This document shows, one piece after another, positions 1 to 11,080 of a DNA stretch of 64,000 bases (positions within the stretch are counted from its first letter, which is position 1; each line of letters opens with the position of its first letter). The stretch spans positions 1 through 64,000 of the forward strand of contig CAZPGL010000004.1 in NCBI GenBank assembly GCA_964586175.1, given 5' to 3'. The notes beneath the pieces were generated by a model. It saw only the letters and a list, made by a program, of their open reading frames with translations, was not told the origin of the DNA and did no database searches. The translations under genes were made by a program, and so were the position numbers. The DNA is from CAZPGL01 sp964586175. Its GTDB lineage: Bacteria; Actinomycetota; Acidimicrobiia; Acidimicrobiales; MedAcidi-G1.

Positions 1-48
1 GGCCCGCCGCCAGCGTTCGTCCTGAGCCAGGATCAAACTCTCCGTCGA
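1..48 (-). rRNA. rrs: 16S rRNA, 5' end only
   Basis: Read on the minus strand, the first 48 bases contain the universal 16S start: AGAGTTTGATCCTGGCTCAG begins at position 41 and is followed by GACGAACGCTGGCGGCGG. The mature 5' end is set about 7 nt upstream of AGAGTTTGATC, by analogy with E. coli. The rest of the gene lies outside the window to the left. The exact 5' end is an inference; the identity is not in doubt. Confidence 0.97.
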
Positions 49-425
49 AATCTCGAGCGCCGGCCGCCGAAGCGGTCGAAGCCGTCGAAGTCAGTGGTGC
101 GGTGCGACCCGAAGGTCACACCGACGCGAGTTTTCGGTCGATCGGGACACCAATCCCGTCCGACCAGGCATCAGGTCAAAGGCGACCGACAGTGTCGGTC
201 ACCGCTGTCCGTCAGTGCATTGAATTGTTCAGGGTCTGACCAATGACGACTCGCGATCGTCGGTGGTCAGCCCGCACTGGCTTTTTCGTCCTCTGTTCCG
301 TTTTCAAGGAGCACACGGCGACCGGAGGGTCGCCTGGCACGCAGAACCCCGAAGGGAAAAGGTGGTGCCCATGAGCGCATGCACCGATTCGATCCGAAAT
401 CGGACCTGCCAGTGAGCGGCTCACA
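49..425 (-). other. rRNA operon leader, no protein gene
   Basis: This stretch lies between the rRNA promoters and mature 16S and should be the transcribed, processed leader of pre-rRNA. It holds a boxA-like antitermination signal (301-314). A small hairpin (CCGATT at 384-389 pairing with AATCGG at 398-403) lies upstream of boxA in the direction of transcription, where boxB-type stems sit in other rRNA leaders. I see no tRNA, and the short open frames here are not convincing genes. Confidence 0.7.
301..314 (-). promoter_or_regulatory. boxA antitermination signal of rRNA leader
   Basis: On the minus strand this reads GTGCTCCTTGAAAA, very close to the boxA found ahead of actinobacterial 16S genes (TGCTCTTTGA-like). 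BoxA is bound by NusB/S10 and lets RNA polymerase resist Rho during rRNA synthesis. It sits about 250 nt before mature 16S, and nusB is encoded further right in this window. Confidence 0.75.
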
Positions 426-454
426 ACGCTAGGACGCCTCGACCGATCGGTCAA
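426..454 (-). promoter_or_regulatory. rRNA promoter, proximal (TTGACC-N17-TAGCGT)
   Basis: The minus strand has TTGACC (454-449), a 17 nt spacer and TAGCGT (431-426). This is a near-ideal sigma-70/SigA promoter with both elements, unlike most promoters in the window, which show only a -10. Transcription should start near 418 and run into the 16S leader. Confidence 0.85.
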
Positions 455-472
455 GCGCTCGTGCGCCCCGCA

Positions 473-501
473 ACGCTAGCGGTACCCCCTGACGCCCCCA
501 A
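473..501 (-). promoter_or_regulatory. rRNA promoter, distal (TTGGGG-N17-TAGCGT)
   Basis: A second element with an identical -10 (TAGCGT, 478-473) lies 47 bp upstream of the first. A weaker TTGGGG (501-496) sits exactly 17 nt before it. Tandem promoters are usual for rRNA operons. The identical -10 hexamers and spacers support a real pair, but the -35 is imperfect. Confidence 0.6.
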
Positions 502-538
502 CCCGCACCCCGGGCTTTTTGTGTCCCGGCAGCGTGTC

Positions 539-1813
<1,275 letters not shown>

Positions 1814-1919
1814 CCCCTCACGATGGCCGCTGGCGCGCCCCAGGTCCAACCTTTTGACCCGATCACCCCAGATATCCGCACGAGGTGCGATTCCGGGAAC
1901 GGTCCCCGCGGTCACGGGT

Positions 1920-4400
1920 ATGAGGCGTTGGTGCCGCCGGATCAGCCAGCGGCCGGGCCAGACTGTCCGGGTGGTGATCCCCCGTTCGTCACGGCGCGTC
2001 GGCGCCGTCGCCCTCGTCTGCGCGCTGGCCGCGACCGCCTGCTACCGCTACGAGTCCCAGGAGTTCGAGATCACCATCCCGGAACAGGCCGAGACATCGG
2101 TGGTCGTGTCGAGCGACGGCACGGTCATCACGTCGCTGGTCGCCCCCGAGAACCGGTCCGTGATCCGCGACATCGACGTCATCCCCGAGATGGTCCGCAA
2201 TGCAGTGATCGCCATCGAGGACGAGCGCTTCTACTCCCACGACGGCATCGACCTGCGGGGCATCATCCGGGCCGCCCGCACCAACCTCGAGGCCGGCGGC
2301 ATCAGCCAGGGCGCATCCACCATCACCCAGCAGTACGTGAAGTTGGCGATCATCGAGAACACCGAGCGCACCGCCAGCCGGAAGCTCGAGGAGATCTGGT
2401 ACTCGATGCGCCTCGAAGGCCAGTACTCCAAGGACTTCATCCTCCTCGAGTACCTCAACACCATCTACTTCGGGCACGGCGCCTACGGCATCGAGGCCGC
2501 GGCCCGCAGCTACTTCAACAAGGGGGTCGGCGAGCTCTCCGTGGCCGAGGCGGCCATGCTGGCAGGCATCATCCAGCGGCCCAGCTTCTACAACCCGCTC
2601 CGCAACTACTCCGACAGCCTGCGCCGCAGCCACATGGTCCTCGACCGCATGCTGGCCAACGAGTTCATCACCGAAGACGAGTACCAGGAGGCCAAGGACA
2701 CGCCGCCGGTGCTCGAGGAGTACTCGGCCCGGCTGGACACCAAATATCCGGCCGGTCACTTCGTCGAGGAGGTGCGACGCTGGTTCCTCGAGAACCGGGA
2801 CCTGGGCGCCACCCGGGCCGAGCGCGAGGCCCTGCTGTTCGAGGGCGGCCTGCGCATCGAGACCACCATCGACCTCGAACTCCAGGCCGCAGCCGAGGCG
2901 GCCGTCGAGACCCATCTGCCCGCCGGCCACGGCCTTCCCGACGCGTCGGTCGTGGTCATGGATCCCCAGACCGGCCATGTCCTGGCCATGGTCGGCGGCC
3001 GTGACTTCTTCGCCGACGTCGACGACGACGAGGACGCCAAGGTGAACCTGGCCGTCGGCAACGGCCGCCAGGTCGGATCGTCGATGAAGCCCATCGGCCT
3101 GGCCGCCGCCATCGAAGCCGGCTGGAGCGCCACCTCGGTCTATCCAGCCCCCAACGAGATCGAATTCGCGATCCCCGGCGGGGTCGGCGACTTCGCCAAC
3201 TGGTCGGTCAGCGGCGGTGCCACTGGCTACCGGCTCCCCGACCCGGGACCCGACGGCGAGATCCCCGAGCCCGAGGACGTCACCCTCGTGCGGGCCACCT
3301 GGGGGTCCTACAACACGGTGTTCGCCCAGCTCAGCATGGAGATGGGCCCGCAACGCCTCGTCGACATGGCCCGACGTCTCGGCGTCCAGACCCCCGTGGA
3401 GCAGGTCTATTCGAACATCCTCGGCACCTCGGACACGACGATGCTCGACATGGCCTCGGCGTACAGCACGTTCGCCAACCGGGGTATCCACATCCCGCCG
3501 GCCTACGTGACCCGCATCAGCCGCTCCGACGGCACCACCGTCTGGTCATGGGAGCGGGAACAGACCCGGGTCCTCCAGGCGTCCCTGGCCGACCAACTGA
3601 CCTGGATCCTTCGAGGGGTCATCGACTACGGCACCGGACATCGGGCCGACTTCGGCCGGCCGGCCGCCGGAAAGACGGGGACCACGCAGAACTACGCCGA
3701 CGCGGTGTTCGTCGGCTTCACCCCCCAGCGCACGACCTCGGTGTGGGTCGGCTACCCCGAAGGGCAGATCCCGATGGTGCCACCGCTGCTGGACCGCAAG
3801 GTGTTCGGCGGCACCTACCCGGCGCTCATCTGGCACGACGTGATGGAGGCCGCCCACGACGACCTCGAGGTCGTCGACTTCCAGGAACCGCCGCCCTCGC
3901 GGGCCCCCACCACCACCGAGGCCCCTGACGTCATCGTCAACACGCCGGAGTTGATCGGCATGACCCTCGAGGAGGCCGTCGAAGCGCTCGAAGCCTCGGG
4001 TACCGGCATCACGGTCATGGCGTCATTCGAGATCGAGACCCTGGACCACGAGCCGGAAACGGTCATCGGTCAGTCCCCCGCAGTGGGTTCCACGATGGCC
4101 GAGGGCGGGAACATGGTGCTCGAGGTGGCCGTGGCGCCTCCGCCGGTTCCCCTCCCCGACCTCTCCGGCCTCGACGAAGGCGCGGCACGCACGCTCCTCG
4201 AGGCCGATGGCCTGGTCGTGGTCGCCGAGATCACCGCGAACCCCGACGCCCCGGACGCCCCCGGCGGTGTGGTCTGGGCTCAGGACCCCGAAGCCGGCAC
4301 TGAGGTGGCGGTTGGCTCAACGGTGACCGTCCAGATCACCCCGGAACCCGAGCCGGAACCCGAGCCGGAACCCGAGCCGGAACCAGAGCCCGACGCATGA
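1920..4400 (+). CDS. ponA: Class A penicillin-binding protein with PASTA domains
   Basis: Bifunctional peptidoglycan polymerase and cross-linker, 826 aa from the ATG chosen. An N-terminal basic stretch and hydrophobic segment (about residues 27-40) end in a cysteine (LAATAC), so it could be a membrane anchor or a lipoprotein signal. The GT51 glycosyltransferase domain follows, with catalytic Glu100 (EDERFYSHDG) and GASTITQQ. The transpeptidase has SSMK (Ser387, Lys390), SYN and KTGTT (Lys585). Two PASTA domains and a Glu-Pro tail close the protein. The frame is open upstream to 1668, but that part lies opposite tyrS and is composition artefact. GTG codons at 1971 and 1974 are alternative starts that keep the signal segment. 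Confidence 0.93.
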   Translation: MRRWCRRISQRPGQTVRVVIPRSSRRVGAVALVCALAATACYRYESQEFEITIPEQAETSVVVSSDGTVITSLVAPENRSVIRDIDVIPEMVRNAVIAIEDERFYSHDGIDLRGIIRAARTNLEAGGISQGASTITQQYVKLAIIENTERTASRKLEEIWYSMRLEGQYSKDFILLEYLNTIYFGHGAYGIEAAARSYFNKGVGELSVAEAAMLAGIIQRPSFYNPLRNYSDSLRRSHMVLDRMLANEFITEDEYQEAKDTPPVLEEYSARLDTKYPAGHFVEEVRRWFLENRDLGATRAEREALLFEGGLRIETTIDLELQAAAEAAVETHLPAGHGLPDASVVVMDPQTGHVLAMVGGRDFFADVDDDEDAKVNLAVGNGRQVGSSMKPIGLAAAIEAGWSATSVYPAPNEIEFAIPGGVGDFANWSVSGGATGYRLPDPGPDGEIPEPEDVTLVRATWGSYNTVFAQLSMEMGPQRLVDMARRLGVQTPVEQVYSNILGTSDTTMLDMASAYSTFANRGIHIPPAYVTRISRSDGTTVWSWEREQTRVLQASLADQLTWILRGVIDYGTGHRADFGRPAAGKTGTTQNYADAVFVGFTPQRTTSVWVGYPEGQIPMVPPLLDRKVFGGTYPALIWHDVMEAAHDDLEVVDFQEPPPSRAPTTTEAPDVIVNTPELIGMTLEEAVEALEASGTGITVMASFEIETLDHEPETVIGQSPAVGSTMAEGGNMVLEVAVAPPPVPLPDLSGLDEGAARTLLEADGLVVVAEITANPDAPDAPGGVVWAQDPEAGTEVAVGSTVTVQITPEPEPEPEPEPEPEPEPDA
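4340..4390 (+). repeat. 12-bp tandem repeat encoding Glu-Pro tail
   Basis: The unit CCGGAACCCGAG is repeated about four times in tandem, with a degenerate last copy, and encodes alternating Glu-Pro residues at the C-terminus of the penicillin-binding protein. The unit is a multiple of three, so slippage would lengthen or shorten the tail without breaking the frame. Confidence 0.85.
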
Positions 4401-4906
4401 GCCTCGAGCGCCCCAACCCACTCCCCCGCATCGGCCTGGCCCTGCTGGTGGGCGCCATGGCCGCCATGTGGTTCTACGCCTTCTTCCTGGCCCCCTCGGG
4501 CAACCCCGACCGACTCGACGACCGCGTGTGGGCCACAGCGGCCGAAGCCCGTTGCGCTGCCACCGCGGCGGTCGTCGACGCCCTCCCGTCGTCGACGACG
4601 GCCACCGACCCGGCTGCCCGCGCCGACCTGCTCGACCGGGCCACCGATGAGTTGGACGCCCTCGTCGCCGACCTCGGGCTCATCGAAGGCGGCAACGGCG
4701 ACGACCGCTCCCTGATCACGGCCTGGCTCGAGGACTGGCAGGTCTATCTCGACGACCGGCGCCGGCACACCGACCGGCTACGGGCCGAAGGCGACATCGA
4801 ACCCCTGCTGACCGCCCTGCCGAGCGGCGGGTCCCACCTCGAACGCCAGAACGGCTTCGCCCGGGTCAACGACATGCGTTCGTGCCTGGACCCCGGCGAC
4901 TTCTAG
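4397..4906 (+). CDS. Small membrane-anchored protein, function unknown
   Basis: 169 aa, not recognised. One transmembrane helix lies near the N-terminus (about residues 12-31, GLALLVGAMAAMWFYAFFLA), with a short cytoplasmic tail before it. The rest is an acidic, alpha-helical extracytoplasmic domain with two cysteines (near residues 53 and 163) that could pair. Its ATG overlaps the stop of the penicillin-binding protein gene (ATGA), so the two are probably co-translated. That suggests, without proving, a cell-wall role. It ends convergently with the NUDIX gene; the two stop codons overlap by 4 nt. Confidence 0.8.
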   Translation: MSLERPNPLPRIGLALLVGAMAAMWFYAFFLAPSGNPDRLDDRVWATAAEARCAATAAVVDALPSSTTATDPAARADLLDRATDELDALVADLGLIEGGNGDDRSLITAWLEDWQVYLDDRRRHTDRLRAEGDIEPLLTALPSGGSHLERQNGFARVNDMRSCLDPGDF

Positions 4907-5451
4907 ACCGGACCCGACAGATCGTCCAGGCGGGCCAGGGCCCGGTCGGCCAGCCGCAGCAACCCGTCGTCGACCCCCAGGGCCTCCAACTCGGACCGGG
5001 CCACCCAGCGAAGCGCTTCGGACTCGTGGTTGCCGACGGCCACCGCTCCCGGCGGCGCCACCACCAGGAACCGGACGTCGTGGTGCTCGTGGGCGTCCTC
5101 GGCCGGTGGGTCAACCACGTGGATGTCGAGGTCGACGGCCGATCCGACGACCCGCAGGCCGGCGATGCCCGTCTCCTCGGTGGCCTCCCGCAGAGCCACC
5201 CGGGCCAGATCGCCGTCACCGTCGGCGTGCCCACCCGGCTGGAGCCACCGCTGCAATTTGGTGTGGAACAACACCAGGATCCGCCGCTCTCCTGCATCGA
5301 CGACGAGCGCCGAACCGGTGATGTGACCGGGCCGGCACGTGCGGAACAGGGCGTCAGGGTGCCCGTCGAGCAGCGCCAGGATGCGGTCCCGGGCCTCGCC
5401 GGCCGGCCCGGCGGCCACGTGGCCCCTCGCCCGGTCGAGCGGGTCGGTCAT
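4903..5451 (-). CDS. NUDIX hydrolase
   Basis: 182 aa member of the NUDIX pyrophosphohydrolase superfamily. The NUDIX box is visible around residues 75-97: GGHADGDGDLARVALREATEE. That matches the G-x5-E-x7-REUxEE pattern except that Asp stands where the first Glu usually is. The substrate cannot be read from sequence. The ATG at 5451 overlaps the thioesterase stop (ATGA), placing it last in the arginine operon transcript. The frame stays open further upstream, but only over the neighbouring gene. Confidence 0.88.
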   Translation of the reverse strand: MTDPLDRARGHVAAGPAGEARDRILALLDGHPDALFRTCRPGHITGSALVVDAGERRILVLFHTKLQRWLQPGGHADGDGDLARVALREATEETGIAGLRVVGSAVDLDIHVVDPPAEDAHEHHDVRFLVVAPPGAVAVGNHESEALRWVARSELEALGVDDGLLRLADRALARLDDLSGPV

Positions 5452-5831
5452 CCCCCGAGGTGGGCTCGGACGGCGGGCGGCGGCGGGATCGGCGTGTGGT
5501 CGCCCGGCGTGACACCCACGTAGGTCACGGTGGCAGTCAACACCGGACGAGCCCCCACCGTGAACTCGAAGCGGGTGTCGAACGACGTGGTTCCCCAGCG
5601 GACCACGTCGGCGGCGACGTCCAGGGTGTCGTACACCCCGGCCGACCCGTGCCATTCCATCGAGGCCGTCTTGAGCATGATCTCCCAGCCCAGCGCCTCG
5701 AAGTCGGCGTCCAGCTCGCGCAGCCAGGTATCGAACACGTCGTCGACGTAGGCGAGATAGTGGGCGTTGAACACCACACCCTGCTGGTCGACCTCGCCGT
5801 AGCGGACCCGGATCGAAGCCCGCCGGGTCAC
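5448..5831 (-). CDS. Acyl-CoA thioesterase, hotdog fold (YbgC-like)
   Basis: 127 aa single hotdog domain of the 4-hydroxybenzoyl-CoA thioesterase/YbgC family. The N-terminus has the signature RVRYGEVDQQGVVFNAHYL, in which the Asp (residue 15) is the expected catalytic residue. The chain ends soon after the last strand, the usual length. The GTG start overlaps the argH stop by 4 nt and its own stop overlaps the NUDIX start, so it rides on the arginine operon. The acyl-CoA substrate is unknown. Confidence 0.87.
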   Translation of the reverse strand: MTRRASIRVRYGEVDQQGVVFNAHYLAYVDDVFDTWLRELDADFEALGWEIMLKTASMEWHGSAGVYDTLDVAADVVRWGTTSFDTRFEFTVGARPVLTATVTYVGVTPGDHTPIPPPPAVRAHLGG

Positions 5832-7210
5832 CCGTCGATCCGAGCCTGTTGGTCGGCCAGCCGCCGGGTGAACCGCTCGAGTTGATCGGCCACCGGCTCC
5901 GGTCCGGCACCGCCCGGGGTCGTCCGGCGGGTCACGGCCATCCCGGGAGCCAGCAGGGCGGCCGCCTCGGGCCCGAGACGGTCGTCGGCGGCCACCAGGT
6001 CGGCCAGGGCACCGTCGCCGGCCAGAGCGGCCCGCACATGACCACCGACCACCCCGTGGGCCTCCCGGAACGGCATGCCCCGGGCCACCAGGAACTCGGC
6101 CAGGTCGACGGCGGCCGCATACGGGCTGTCGGCGGCCTCGGCCATGCGATCGGTCCGGAACACCAGGGAGGCGATCATGCCGTCGAGGGCCAACACGGTG
6201 AGCCGCACCGTGTCACAGGCGTCGAACAACGGCTCCTTGTCCTCCTGCAGGTCCTTGTTGTAAGCCAGCGGAAGGCCCTTCAGGGTCGTCAGCAGGCCAG
6301 TGAGGCCGCCGATCAGCCGGCCGGCCTTGCCCCGGGCCAACTCGGCGATGTCGGGGTTCTTCTTCTGGGGCAGCATCGACGACCCCGTCGAGAAGGCGTC
6401 GTCGAGGCCCACGAACCCGAACTCGTCGCTGGACCACAGGATCAGCTCCTCGCCGATCCGCGACAGGTGCACGCCCAGCAGGGCATTGGCGAACAGGGCC
6501 TCGGCCACGAAGTCCCGGTCGGACACGGCGTCCAGGGAGTTCTCGAACCGGCCGCCGAACCCCAGGTCGGCGGCCACGGCGTCAGGATCGAGGGGCAGCG
6601 ACGAACCGGCCAGGGCGCCGGCTCCCAGCGGCGACACGTCGGCCCGGTCGGCCGCGGCCAGCAGCCGGTCGACGTCACGGGCCAGGGCCCATCCATGGGC
6701 GAGCAGGTGGTGGGCCAGCAGCACCGGCTGGGCCTGTTGGAGATGGGTGTAGCCCGGCAGGTGGGCCGAACCGGCCTCGGCGGCCCGGCCGGCCAGGGTG
6801 GCCTGGAGTGCGCCGACCACGGCGGCCAGGTCGGCCATCTCCCGCTTGACCCACAGCCGCAGGTCGGTGGCCACCTGGTCGTTGCGGCTCCGCCCGGTGT
6901 GGAGCCGGGCTCCTGCGTCGCCGGCCAACTCGGTGACCCGCCGCTCGACCGCGGTGTGGATGTCCTCGTCGCTGACCTGGAAGGCGAACGACCCGTCGGC
7001 CAGCTCGGACTCGACGGTGTCGAGGGCGGCCAGTACCTCGTCGGCGTCGGCCGCGCCCATCAACCCGACCTGGGCCAGCATGCGGACGTGGGCCCGCGAA
7101 CCGGCCACGTCCTCCCGGAACATGCGCCGGTCGAACGGCAGGCTGTCGTTGAGGGCCTGGAGGGCCTCGGCGGGACCGCCGTCGAAACGTCCGTGCCAGA
7201 GCGTCGCCAT
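5828..7210 (-). CDS. argH: Argininosuccinate lyase
   Basis: Last step of arginine synthesis: argininosuccinate to arginine and fumarate. 460 aa, full length. The fumarase-superfamily signature GSSMLPQKKNPD is present near residue 280 and contains the catalytic serine loop. HTGRSRNDQ (near residue 104) and the GYTHLQ region (near residue 153) line the active site. The start is an ATG with AGGAGC about 6 nt upstream, 8 nt after the argG stop. This is the last arginine gene of the operon. Confidence 0.97.
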   Translation of the reverse strand: MATLWHGRFDGGPAEALQALNDSLPFDRRMFREDVAGSRAHVRMLAQVGLMGAADADEVLAALDTVESELADGSFAFQVSDEDIHTAVERRVTELAGDAGARLHTGRSRNDQVATDLRLWVKREMADLAAVVGALQATLAGRAAEAGSAHLPGYTHLQQAQPVLLAHHLLAHGWALARDVDRLLAAADRADVSPLGAGALAGSSLPLDPDAVAADLGFGGRFENSLDAVSDRDFVAEALFANALLGVHLSRIGEELILWSSDEFGFVGLDDAFSTGSSMLPQKKNPDIAELARGKAGRLIGGLTGLLTTLKGLPLAYNKDLQEDKEPLFDACDTVRLTVLALDGMIASLVFRTDRMAEAADSPYAAAVDLAEFLVARGMPFREAHGVVGGHVRAALAGDGALADLVAADDRLGPEAAALLAPGMAVTRRTTPGGAGPEPVADQLERFTRRLADQQARIDG

Positions 7211-7218
7211 GATCGCTC

Positions 7219-8463
<1,245 letters not shown>

Positions 8464-8483
8464 CGTCTCGTCTCGTCTCGTCG
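8464..8483 (-). repeat. GACGA pentamer repeat ahead of argG
   Basis: Four head-to-tail near-identical pentamers (GACGA on the coding strand) abut the argG ATG. The tract is purine-rich and may act as the ribosome-binding region, since no standard GGAGG is present here. Copy-number change would alter spacing upstream of argG. Confidence 0.5.
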
Positions 8484-8511
8484 TTCTCGTCGCTGGGTCG
8501 GATTCGCGGGT

Positions 8512-8973
8512 TCAGAGCCCGGCGAGGGCCCGCAGGCTACCGGCCACCTTGGTCCCGGTCGTGTCGCTGGCGACCACCACGAACAGGGTGTCGTCGCCGG
8601 CGACCGTGCCGACCACCCCGCTGGGGCCGGTCCGGTCGAGGGCCGACGCCACCACGTGGGCCGACCCGGGCGGGGTGCGCAGCACGACGATGTTGCCCGA
8701 TGGCACCACGTCGACCACCCACTCCCCCATGACCCGCCGAAGATGTTCCTCGGGCACGGCCCGGTCGGCTGGATGCTCGGGGATGGCGTAGACGCTCTCA
8801 CCACCGGGCAGTCGGACCTTCACTGCCCCGAGGTCGTCGAGGTCCCGCGACACCGTCGCCTGGGTCGCCGAGATGCCCTCGTCGGCCAGCAGGTCGACCA
8901 GCTGGACCTGGCTGGACACCGCCACGTCCTCCAGGAGCCTGGTGATGCGATGTTGCCTCTGAGCCTTGCTCAT
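8512..8973 (-). CDS. argR: Arginine repressor
   Basis: 153 aa hexameric ArgR/AhrC-type regulator. Residues 1-70 form the winged-helix DNA-binding domain (TQATVSRDLDDLGAVKV). Residues 80-150 form the arginine-binding/oligomerisation domain, with the conserved GTVAGDDTLFVV. With arginine bound it would repress from ARG boxes such as the one upstream of argC. The ATG at 8973 is preceded by a strong Shine-Dalgarno (GAAGGAGGG, 5 nt gap) and overlaps the argF stop; the long open frame further upstream is argF antisense-frame noise. Being inside the operon, it should be autoregulated. Confidence 0.97.
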   Translation of the reverse strand: MSKAQRQHRITRLLEDVAVSSQVQLVDLLADEGISATQATVSRDLDDLGAVKVRLPGGESVYAIPEHPADRAVPEEHLRRVMGEWVVDVVPSGNIVVLRTPPGSAHVVASALDRTGPSGVVGTVAGDDTLFVVVASDTTGTKVAGSLRALAGL

Positions 8974-9881
8974 GGTTTCCCTCCTTCGTGCCGGGCCTCG
9001 CCGAGCAGCCAGGCCAGCAGGCCCCGGGCGGCGTGCATCCGGTTGGCGGCCTGGGGCCACACCCTGCTGGCCGGCCCGTCGACAACGGCGTCGGTCACCT
9101 CTTCGCCCCGATGGGCCGGCAGGCAGTGCAGGAACAGCGCCTGGTCCCCTGCGGCGGCCATCAACCGCTCGTCGATCCGGAAACCCTCGAAGTCGATCAG
9201 CCGTTGTGCCGATTCGGACTCCTGTCCCATCGACGTCCACACGTCGGTGTACACGGCGTCCACACCCTCGACGGCGTCGTCGGCCCGGTCGTGCTCCGTC
9301 CAGGTGACGCCCGCGGCCCGGAGCCGGTCGGCGTCGACGTCGGGCAGCCGGTAGCCGGGCGGCCCGGCGAACCGGACCTCCATGCCCAACATCCCGGCGG
9401 CCAGGGCCAGCGACCGGAACACGTTGTTGCCATCGCCCACGTAGGCGATGGACCGGCCGGTCAGATCGCCCAACTCGTCGGTGAGGGTCAGCACGTCGGC
9501 CAGGGCCTGCAGGGGGTGGCCGGCGTCGGACAGCATGTTGACCACCGGCACCAGATCCTGGGCGGCCATGCGCTCGACGGTGCCATGGTCGAACACCCGG
9601 GCGCCGATGGCCGCGTGGTAGCAGGCCAGGGTGCGGGTCACGTCCTCCACTGACTCCCTGGTGTCCATGCCCACCTCGGACCCCTGGATGTACATGGGGT
9701 GGCCGCCCAACTGCACGACGGCCATCTCCATCGAGTTGCGTGTTCTGGCCGACGGCTTCTCGAACACGAGGGCCATCCCGAGGCCGGCCAGCACCTGGGG
9801 CGGGGCCGGATCGGCGGCCAGGGCCAGCACCCGAGCCAGCTCGTCGGCGTGCAGGTCGTCGATCTCCAGGACGTGTCTCAT
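8970..9881 (-). CDS. argF: Ornithine carbamoyltransferase
   Basis: Makes citrulline from ornithine and carbamoyl phosphate. 303 aa. The carbamoyl-phosphate loop reads KPSARTRNS (about residues 47-55), and the ornithine/catalytic motif HCLPAHRGEE lies near residue 257. The MYIQGSEVGM stretch is typical of OTC rather than aspartate carbamoyltransferase. The ATG overlaps the argD stop by 4 nt, and the stop overlaps the argR start. Carbamoyl phosphate comes from CarAB, also in this window. Confidence 0.96.
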   Translation of the reverse strand: MRHVLEIDDLHADELARVLALAADPAPPQVLAGLGMALVFEKPSARTRNSMEMAVVQLGGHPMYIQGSEVGMDTRESVEDVTRTLACYHAAIGARVFDHGTVERMAAQDLVPVVNMLSDAGHPLQALADVLTLTDELGDLTGRSIAYVGDGNNVFRSLALAAGMLGMEVRFAGPPGYRLPDVDADRLRAAGVTWTEHDRADDAVEGVDAVYTDVWTSMGQESESAQRLIDFEGFRIDERLMAAAGDQALFLHCLPAHRGEEVTDAVVDGPASRVWPQAANRMHAARGLLAWLLGEARHEGGKP

Positions 9882-11080
9882 GATGCCTCCGTCTCCCGGT
9901 CCCCGGCCAGGACACCGGCCAGCACGTCGACTCCTTCGACGAGTTCGTCCGGGGTCACCGTGATCGGCGGGGCCAGCCGCAGCGTCGTCGGGGTCACCCC
10001 GTTGACGACCAGGCCGGCGTCCAGGCACGCCCGGGCCACATCGGCCGCGGTCCGATCGGTCAGTGCTTCGGCGGTCAGTTCGGCCCCGAGCAGCAGACCC
10101 CAGCCCCGGACGCCGGACACGCCCGGCAGCGCTGCGAGGAGGTCGGTCAGCTCGGCTCCCCGCTGGCTGGCCAGCGCCGGAGCGTCGATCTCGGTCATGA
10201 CCCGCAGGACCTCCCGGGCCGCCGATGCGGCCAACGGCTGGCCGCCGAACGTCGAACCGTGATCGCCCGGCTTGAAGGCCGCGGCCACGTCGTCGGTGGC
10301 CCAGACCGCTCCGATGGGAACGCCGTTGCCGAGGGCCTTGGCCACAGTGACGATGTCGGCCCGCACCGGGGCGTGGTGGTGGCCGAACCACCGGCCGGTC
10401 CGCCCCAGGCCGGTCTGGATCTCGTCCATGATGAGCAGGATCCCCCGCTCGTCGCACAGCTGCCGGACGCCCTGCAGGAATGCCGTGTCAGCCGGGTTGA
10501 CCCCGCCCTCGCCCTGGAGCGGTTCGAGCAGGATGGCACCGACGGTGGGATCCAACGCCGACTCGAAGGCCGCCAGATCGTTCCAGGCTGCGTGTCGGAA
10601 CCCCTCGGGCAGCGGTTGGAACGGCTCGTGCTTCTCGGGCTGGCCGGTGGCGGCCAGGGTGGCCAGGGTCCGGCCGTGGAACGACCGAAAGGCGGCCAGC
10701 ACCCCGTGCCGGCCCCGACCCTGGTGCTTACGGGCCAGTTTGATGGCCGCCTCGTTGGCTTCGGCACCCGAGTTCTGGAACAGCACCTTGCCGGGCGTGG
10801 GGTCGCCGGTACCGGTCCGGATCAGCTCGTCGAGCCGCGACGCCACCTCGAGATGGGGCTCGGTCTCGAACAGGTTCGATACGTGCAGCAGGGTCGACGC
10901 CTGGACCGCCAGGGCCTCGGCCACCCGCGGGTGGGCGTGACCGAGGCTGGTGACGGCCAGGCCGCACAGGAAGTCGAGATACCGCCGGCCGTCGGCATCG
11001 AACAGCTCGGTACCCCGTCCGCTGACGAATGTCACCGGCGGCACGCCGTAGTTGCCCATGAGGGGCCGCGACGGACTCAC
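9878..11080 (-). CDS. argD: Acetylornithine aminotransferase
   Basis: PLP enzyme converting N-acetylglutamate semialdehyde to N-acetylornithine. 400 aa. The class III aminotransferase block LLIMDEIQTGLGRTGRWFGHH is present around residues 213-233, and the PLP-binding lysine lies in TVAKALGNGVPIGAVW (about residue 246). The GTG start overlaps the argB stop (GTGA). Substrate assignment rests on family and operon; it could also accept succinyl-diaminopimelate intermediates, as E. coli ArgD does. Confidence 0.95.
   Translation of the reverse strand: MSPSRPLMGNYGVPPVTFVSGRGTELFDADGRRYLDFLCGLAVTSLGHAHPRVAEALAVQASTLLHVSNLFETEPHLEVASRLDELIRTGTGDPTPGKVLFQNSGAEANEAAIKLARKHQGRGRHGVLAAFRSFHGRTLATLAATGQPEKHEPFQPLPEGFRHAAWNDLAAFESALDPTVGAILLEPLQGEGGVNPADTAFLQGVRQLCDERGILLIMDEIQTGLGRTGRWFGHHHAPVRADIVTVAKALGNGVPIGAVWATDDVAAAFKPGDHGSTFGGQPLAASAAREVLRVMTEIDAPALASQRGAELTDLLAALPGVSGVRGWGLLLGAELTAEALTDRTAADVARACLDAGLVVNGVTPTTLRLAPPITVTPDELVEGVDVLAGVLAGDRETEAS

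Noticed and set aside
508..530. Terminator after tyrS
   Set aside because: CCGGG/CCCGG can pair here, but no U-run follows on the minus strand and the T-run lies inside the loop.
1814..1919. T-box or other riboswitch upstream of tyrS
   Set aside because: No T-box sequence or large conserved hairpin was visible; the gap is only about 106 bp. The same holds for pheS, alaS and hisS.
4340..4390. CRISPR-like array
   Set aside because: The units are 12 bp, contiguous, without spacers, and encode a Glu-Pro tail.
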